Made by a program: the position numbers and the translations under genes. The notes beneath the pieces were generated by a model that saw only the letters and a program-made list of their open reading frames with translations, was not told the origin of the DNA and made no database searches. From contig JAEXHA010000077.1 of assembly GCA_023450335.1 (NCBI GenBank), forward strand, positions 1-10,656: a stretch of 10,656 bases of DNA, given 5' to 3'. The stretch comes from Actinomycetes bacterium. Its GTDB lineage: Bacteria > Actinomycetota > Actinomycetes > Actinomycetales > Microbacteriaceae. The first letter of the stretch is position 1. Each line of letters begins with the position of its first letter. Below, one piece after another: positions 6,940 through 10,656 of this stretch.

Positions 6940-7297
6940 CCCCTGTGTCGCGCGGGAGGTTGGTCGCGTGCTGGTGCGCACGATTGATCGTGGAGTCCAC
7001 GCTGACAGCCCAGTCGATCTCGCCGGCAGCATCCGCGTCGGCGAGGACCTCCGCGTGGATCTGATCCCACGTGCCGTCGCCACAGAACCGGCGGTGGCGC
7101 TTCCATGCCGTCTGCCACGGCCCGAACTCGGCTGGCAGATCGCGCCACGGCGAGCCCGTCCGGAACCGCCAGATGATGCCCTCGAGCACCCGCCGGTGAT
7201 CCTGGAACGGCCGGCCGCCCTTGGCCGACGCGGCCGGCATCAACGGCTCGATCCGAGCCCACTCAGCATCCGAGAGAAGAGAAGTCCGCGACACCAC
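6899..7297 (-). CDS. IS5-family transposase, N-terminal frame (OrfA)
   Basis: 132 aa from a GTG at 7297. It contains the IS5-type N-terminal domain (LLSDAEWARIEPLMP, then GGRPFQDHRRVLEGIIWRFRTGSPWRDLP and FGPWQTAWKRHRR) and the first catalytic aspartate, D101, in SVDSTINRAHQHA. Beyond about residue 118 the frame leaves the conserved sequence and soon stops. The conserved continuation is in the other frame, entered by a net +1 (or -2) shift at or near the five-G run (6939-6943 on the + strand). The fused product would be about 299 aa, a normal IS5-family length. This two-frame layout is common in IS427-type elements, where frameshifting makes the active transposase. Confidence 0.9.
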   Translation of the reverse strand: MVSRTSLLSDAEWARIEPLMPAASAKGGRPFQDHRRVLEGIIWRFRTGSPWRDLPAEFGPWQTAWKRHRRFCGDGTWDQIHAEVLADADAAGEIDWAVSVDSTINRAHQHATNLPRDTGGSVELQESARGAT

Positions 7298-7324
7298 TCA
7301 AGCCTGCCCGCTATCAACCCCCGA

Positions 7325-7341
7325 GGTTAGGAGACACGCCC
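7325..7341 (-). repeat. IS terminal inverted repeat, right
   Basis: Exact reverse complement of the left repeat at 6400-6416. Read on the - strand in the frame of the adjacent small gene it again encodes G-R-V-S and TAA. Confidence 0.95.
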
Positions 7342-7536
7342 TAAGTGACTGAACGGCACCGATTCGAGCAGTCGCAGCCGCGCGAGCCACAGCCGCAGCT
7401 CCCGGGGGGTGCGGCGCGGGCCCGGATCAGGAGCGTCGCCGGTGGGCTGGTCTGTCGGCATCGTCGCGAGCACGTAGTCGCGCACGGCCGCGACCGTCGT
7501 ATCGAGCAGTGCCCGTGTCGAGCTCGCGAGGGTCAT
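7327..7536 (-). pseudogene. Truncated hypothetical gene, 3' end replaced by IS
   Basis: 69 codons as it stands. The ATG at 7536 overlaps the TGA of the 647-aa gene (ATGA), so it is the third member of that - strand row. Native residues 1-65 comprise a helical N-terminus (MTLASSTRALLDTTVAAVRDYVL), a proline-rich linker and a second helix (RELRLWLARLRLLESVPFSHL). Residues 66-69 (GRVS) and the stop come from the IS repeat. From memory, the LRLWLxRLxLLxxVPFxxL block resembles the N-terminal part of longer uncharacterised proteins in which it continues as VPDE; if so, most of the gene is missing. The downstream part is not present on the other side of the IS, where the fructokinase gene lies in opposite orientation. 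Codon 65 is TTA, very rare in such DNA and formed at the junction. Confidence 0.7.
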
Positions 7537-9476
7537 CGCAGCCTCCTGAAGATCTCGCCCTGCTGCAACTGCTCGGCCGCCGCGGCGAGCGTGCCGGCGG
7601 TGTCTTCGAGCACCGCCCGGGCCAGCGCCAGATCGGCGTCGTGGTCGTTGTCGGCGTGCGCGACGGGCATCGTGGCCAGCCGCACGGCCAGGTCCGCGGC
7701 ATCCATCGTCAGGTCGGCGTCGATCGCCAGCCCCTTCGCGAGCCGGCGGGCCCGGTCGCGCGACAGCGTCGCGGCGTCGTCGCGGGCGAAGCCGGGGGAG
7801 GCGTCGGGCAGGCGGCCGGCGACATCGGTCTCGCCGAGCATCGACAGGATGCCGCGGACGAACTGCCGCCCCGACAGGGGAGCGATCAGCTCGTCCGGCT
7901 TCGGGCCGGGCAGGTCCTCGGGCAGCACGCGCACCTCGCGCCGCAACGGGTCGGGCAGCTCGACGTGCTGCTTCACCTTGTCCGGCAGATGTGCGAGGAC
8001 GTGGTCGTGCGCCGCCACTGCCGCGGCCGCCGCGAACCGCTGCCGTCGCCACTGTGACAGCAGCGCGACCACGCCGGGACGGCTGAGCGCGAGGAGGCGC
8101 CCGATCTCGAACGCCGCAGCATAGGTGAGGTCCTGCATGCCGTCGGGCACCACCCGACGCAGCTGGTCGCTGTGGTGGGCGATCACGACACGGTCCGGGT
8201 CGTCGGGGGTCGGCCGCACCGTCGGGTACGGGGTGAACGGTCCCCGGAAATATGCCTGGGCGTCGTCACCGACCCGCGAGCGGTACGGCGCGACGACGTG
8301 ACCCGACTCGGTCACCAGGGGCAGCGGCCGATGGGCCGGCGGCTCGGTGAGGGTGGGTGCGGGCGGGGATGCCGTGGGTCCGCCGTCCGGGTCCTCGGGA
8401 CCGTCCTGGACATAACCCAGCAAACGCGAGGTGACGCGGTTCGCGAGCGTCGCGAAGTCGCCGTCTCCTTCGCAGGTGAACGACCATGAGGTCAGGACGG
8501 GGAACCGGTAGGTCGGCGACAGCACGGCATAGGGAAGGTCGAAGATGCCCAGGAGGGCGCTGTGATCGGCGACCGCCTGCCCGCCGGTCGCGTCGACGGA
8601 GACCGTGCTCGCGGCATCCATTGTCGTGCCGGCGGCCCACGCGATGCCGGCGGACTTCGAGGAGTGCGCGGCGGTGTTCTGGGCGAAGCCGGTCATCGCG
8701 ACCTCGGTGTCTCCCATCGTCACTGCGTCCCTGCTGGCCGGCACGCCGTCACCGGCGAGGTAGGTCGTGTAAGCGGACACGTCGAAGACGGGGACGGCGA
8801 CGTCGAACTCGGCCTCGAAATCCGGGTCGACCGGCAGCCGGTGCGTCTGCCCCTCGACGTTGATGAGGCAGGCGGTGTAGGTGACCCCGTCCTGGGGGAG
8901 CCGGTTGCACAGCACGACCGAGAGCCAGCCGTCGTCGTCGCCGGCGGCCAGCTCGGTATCGGCGAGGTCGACTTCGCGCACGTGGACGAGGTGACTGAGC
9001 TCCACCGCGGTCGGGAACGTCTTCGTGACGACCGACTGCGGCACTTCGAGGTAGCTCCCCTTCGGCGTGTCGGCGATATCGGGGTCGCTGAGCTCGGTGC
9101 CCGGGGTGACGCACTCTGCGACCGGCCGGTCGACCTTCACGGTGCCTTCACCCGGGGCGATCAGCACGAGGGCCAGCCACGGGGTCGGCGTGTCGCCCTC
9201 GACGAACGTCGACCATTCCCACGGCAGGGTGCGGCGGCGGACCACGATCTGCGGCAGCCGGCGGCTGTACGCCCCGCGCGATCCCGACGGCGGGTAGGTG
9301 GACAGCACCTGGTCGGGCGGCAGTTGGTAGCGCGGGCCGATCACGTCGACGGCGGCGTTGAGCTGCTCGAACGACCCGCCGGGGATCGATACGTCGCCTT
9401 GGACGACATACCGGCCGATGCCCAGCGGCGGCTGCGCGTACGGGTAGAGGCGGAAGAATCCCGGTTCGAGGCTCAT
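7533..9476 (-). CDS. Uncharacterised conserved protein, 647 aa
   Basis: Function not recognised. There is no signal peptide or membrane segment, so it is probably cytoplasmic or part of a large particle. The N-terminal half (about 1-400) looks beta-rich: FFRLYPYAQPPLGIGRYVVQ, then QVLSTYPPSGSRGAYSRRLP, QIVVRRRTLPWEWS, PWLALVLIAPGEG, DDGWLSVVLCNRLPQ and VLTSWSFTCEGDGDFATLANR. A proline-rich spacer follows at about 365-390. The last third is helical: AAAFEIGRLLALSRPGVVALL, SQWRRQRFAAAAAVAAHDHV, and a long acidic-alanine tail. The YPP...GxY...LPxIVxxRRTLPWE...PWLAL pattern matches my memory of uncharacterised proteins scattered over actinobacteria and other phyla, in clusters with equally unnamed neighbours. 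It is joined to both neighbours by ATGA overlaps. The coding strand is supported by these overlaps and by ordinary amino-acid composition; the opposite-strand reading is arginine/proline-rich. Hypothetical protein is the honest call. Confidence 0.85.
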   Translation of the reverse strand: MSLEPGFFRLYPYAQPPLGIGRYVVQGDVSIPGGSFEQLNAAVDVIGPRYQLPPDQVLSTYPPSGSRGAYSRRLPQIVVRRRTLPWEWSTFVEGDTPTPWLALVLIAPGEGTVKVDRPVAECVTPGTELSDPDIADTPKGSYLEVPQSVVTKTFPTAVELSHLVHVREVDLADTELAAGDDDGWLSVVLCNRLPQDGVTYTACLINVEGQTHRLPVDPDFEAEFDVAVPVFDVSAYTTYLAGDGVPASRDAVTMGDTEVAMTGFAQNTAAHSSKSAGIAWAAGTTMDAASTVSVDATGGQAVADHSALLGIFDLPYAVLSPTYRFPVLTSWSFTCEGDGDFATLANRVTSRLLGYVQDGPEDPDGGPTASPPAPTLTEPPAHRPLPLVTESGHVVAPYRSRVGDDAQAYFRGPFTPYPTVRPTPDDPDRVVIAHHSDQLRRVVPDGMQDLTYAAAFEIGRLLALSRPGVVALLSQWRRQRFAAAAAVAAHDHVLAHLPDKVKQHVELPDPLRREVRVLPEDLPGPKPDELIAPLSGRQFVRGILSMLGETDVAGRLPDASPGFARDDAATLSRDRARRLAKGLAIDADLTMDAADLAVRLATMPVAHADNDHDADLALARAVLEDTAGTLAAAAEQLQQGEIFRRLR

Positions 9477-10656
9477 GGGCTGCTCCAGCGCAGTCGGGTG
9501 GTGGCCGGTCCCGCCGCCGCCACGGGGCGATCGAGGGTTGCGAGTCCGCGTGCGGCGACGGCCTTCACAAGCAGGCGGGCGGTCTGGATGGGGTCATCGC
9601 CGTCGGGGGCGGAGGCCGCGAACACCCCCGTCACGTCGCGGGCGGCGTCGACGGCCGCGTTGACGACGACCGGACCGGTGCCGGTCGCCAGTACGGCCAT
9701 CACGACGACACTCGCGCCGTCGGAGTCGGTCGTCACCTGCGGCGCGCCGACCGGTTCGGCGTTCTCCAGGCCGATGGCGAGCCCGTCCGATCCGGTGCCG
9801 GTCACCCCCACCGCCACCGCCTGCACGGTGCGGCCCTCGCCGGCGGGCCGGAAGGTCGTGGAGGTCGGGGCGACATTCCGGGTGAGGGCGGCCGGTGTCG
9901 TCCAGGCCACGGCGACGTCGGCTTCGCGGGCCGCGAACCCACCGGCCGAGACGACGCAGCCTGCGCCGATGAGCACCCCGAGACCCGCGGAGGGCAGCAG
10001 GCTCGCATCGTGCCAGCCACCGACGATCGCCATGCCGGCGGCGGGTGCGGCGGTCGGGCCCGCCACCACGGCGACCTCTCGGGTGCCGACCGGGATGTCG
10101 ACCCGGCCGTTGCCCTTCACGTCGACGTCGGCGAGCACGCGTCCGGCGCCGAGCACGACCACCCGCGCAGCCCCCGAAACGCAGCGCAGCACCGGCCGCT
10201 GCGGCGTGTTGTCGCGCGCTCCGTCGGGCAGTTCGAGCAGGGCGACGCGACCCTCGGCGAGCGTGAGGCCGTTGCCGGTGAGCTGCGCGGTGTCGGCTGC
10301 CAGCGTCCGCAGCGTCGTCGGGGCGGCGAGCCGCGAGGCGTGAGTGACGCCGCCGCTGAAGTCCGCGCCGAGCCGGGCCCGGGCCGCGGTGAGGACGGTG
10401 GAGCCGGTCGTCGTCGGTGCCGTGCCCGTGCGCACGAGACGTGTGGGCACGGCGGTGTCCAGGTCCGCGGCGACCCTGGCCAGAGTCGGCGCCGCCATCG
10501 TGGGGGCATCTGCGGATTCGAGGACGCGCGCCATCAGCTCCGAGGAGACCGAGGTGCCGGCGCCGGAGGCAAAGACGTCGGCGCCGGTGAGCAGGGCCGG
10601 GCTGACCGTCGGCGCCGACAGGATCGCAGTCACCCGGGCCGTCCGCGGGTCGGTGG
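9473..10656 (-). CDS. Uncharacterised protein, partial (5' end beyond window)
   Basis: At least 386 aa from a GTG at 10633, but the frame stays open to the right edge (…DPRTARV before the GTG), and the sequence reads smoothly across it, so the gene probably starts outside the window. The composition is rich in Ala, Val, Thr and Gly. Predicted character: a helical N-terminal part (about 1-130), then alternating short beta strands and turns, for example RPVLRCVSGAARVVVLGAGRV, VDIPVGTREVAVVAGP, GWHDASLLPSAGLGVLIGAG and VVMAVLATGTGPVVVNAAVD. It ends LRWSSP. There is no signal peptide or membrane helix in the visible part and no motif I recognise as catalytic. The repeated strand-turn pattern suggests a structural or binding domain; this is inference. 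It is the first visible gene of the - strand row and overlaps the 647-aa gene by ATGA. Confidence 0.75.
   Translation of the reverse strand, partial: TDPRTARVTAILSAPTVSPALLTGADVFASGAGTSVSSELMARVLESADAPTMAAPTLARVAADLDTAVPTRLVRTGTAPTTTGSTVLTAARARLGADFSGGVTHASRLAAPTTLRTLAADTAQLTGNGLTLAEGRVALLELPDGARDNTPQRPVLRCVSGAARVVVLGAGRVLADVDVKGNGRVDIPVGTREVAVVAGPTAAPAAGMAIVGGWHDASLLPSAGLGVLIGAGCVVSAGGFAAREADVAVAWTTPAALTRNVAPTSTTFRPAGEGRTVQAVAVGVTGTGSDGLAIGLENAEPVGAPQVTTDSDGASVVVMAVLATGTGPVVVNAAVDAARDVTGVFAASAPDGDDPIQTARLLVKAVAARGLATLDRPVAAAGPATTRLRWSSP

Larger units (their letters stand above)
6400..7341 (-). mobile_element. IS5-family (IS427-like group) insertion sequence, complete
   Basis: 942 bp bounded by 17-bp perfect terminal inverted repeats beginning GGGCGTGTCTCC. 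TA lies immediately outside on both sides (6398-6399 and 7342-7343), which fits the TA target preference of IS427-type elements. If the element is instead counted from 6401 to 7340, the flanks are CTAG and CTAA. It carries one DDE transposase split over two overlapping frames on the - strand. The element interrupts the 3' end of the fructokinase gene on the left and of a small gene on the right. Family is assigned from the transposase motifs; the group name is from size, ends and two-frame layout. Confidence 0.93.

Noticed and set aside
7298..7324. Separate promoter or gene between the transposase start and the right IS end
   Set aside because: Only about 27 bases remain between start and terminal repeat; no clear promoter hexamers can be supported by eye.
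8562..10343. Long open frame on the + strand opposite the unnamed cluster
   Set aside because: Low-complexity, Arg/Gly/Pro/Ser/Thr-rich translation without recognisable folds. The - strand frames have ordinary composition and ATGA-coupled boundaries.

Overview
The window looks like a chromosomal accessory region of a high-GC Gram-positive actinobacterium, most like Microbacteriaceae or Micrococcaceae (Microbacterium or Arthrobacter type). The reasons are the very high GC third positions, ATGA stop/start overlaps, GTG starts, LacI-controlled sugar ABC transporters and the protein families present. Genus-level placement is inference.

Left part (1-6414, all on +): a sugar-uptake and fructan-catabolism operon. 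Two MalF/MalG-type permeases (29-967, 964-1800) are followed by a GH91 beta-helix enzyme of the inulin fructotransferase / difructose anhydride (DFA) hydrolase family (1819-3159). Then come a LacI-type repressor (3202-4224), a GH32 beta-fructosidase (4310-5539) and a PfkB fructokinase (5536-6414). None of the enzymes has a signal peptide. The simplest reading is uptake of a cyclic fructose disaccharide (probably DFA III) or a short inulin oligomer, intracellular ring opening by the GH91 enzyme to inulobiose, cleavage to fructose by GH32, and phosphorylation by the kinase. The substrate-binding protein is not in the window and probably lies further left; the window opens in a suspicious G/C homopolymer at the first permease's N-terminus. 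A perfect 13-bp inverted repeat with a LacI-operator-like core in its loop lies between the repressor and GH32.

Middle (6400-7341): a 942-bp IS5-family (IS427-like) insertion sequence with 17-bp perfect terminal inverted repeats, TA on both flanks, and a DDE transposase split over two frames on the - strand. It sits in the 3' end of the fructokinase gene and also cuts the 3' end of the gene on its right. Both genes now end in the same IS-encoded tail (GRVS-stop). The right-hand gene appears to have lost most of its length, so the IS probably marks a rearrangement or deletion junction, or an assembly join across an IS copy, and not a simple insertion.

Right part (7342-10656, all on -): three genes joined by ATGA overlaps: a protein of at least 394 aa open at the window edge, a 647-aa protein, and a truncated small protein. 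I cannot give them a function. The 647-aa protein resembles a scattered family of uncharacterised actinobacterial and other bacterial proteins (tyrosine/proline-rich N-terminus, LPWE motif, PWLAL motif, helical C-terminal half). This cluster is the best candidate in the window for an undescribed system, but its head is outside the window and its tail has been destroyed by the IS.

There are no tRNA, rRNA or CRISPR features that I can see, and no gene-free stretch longer than about 100 bases.
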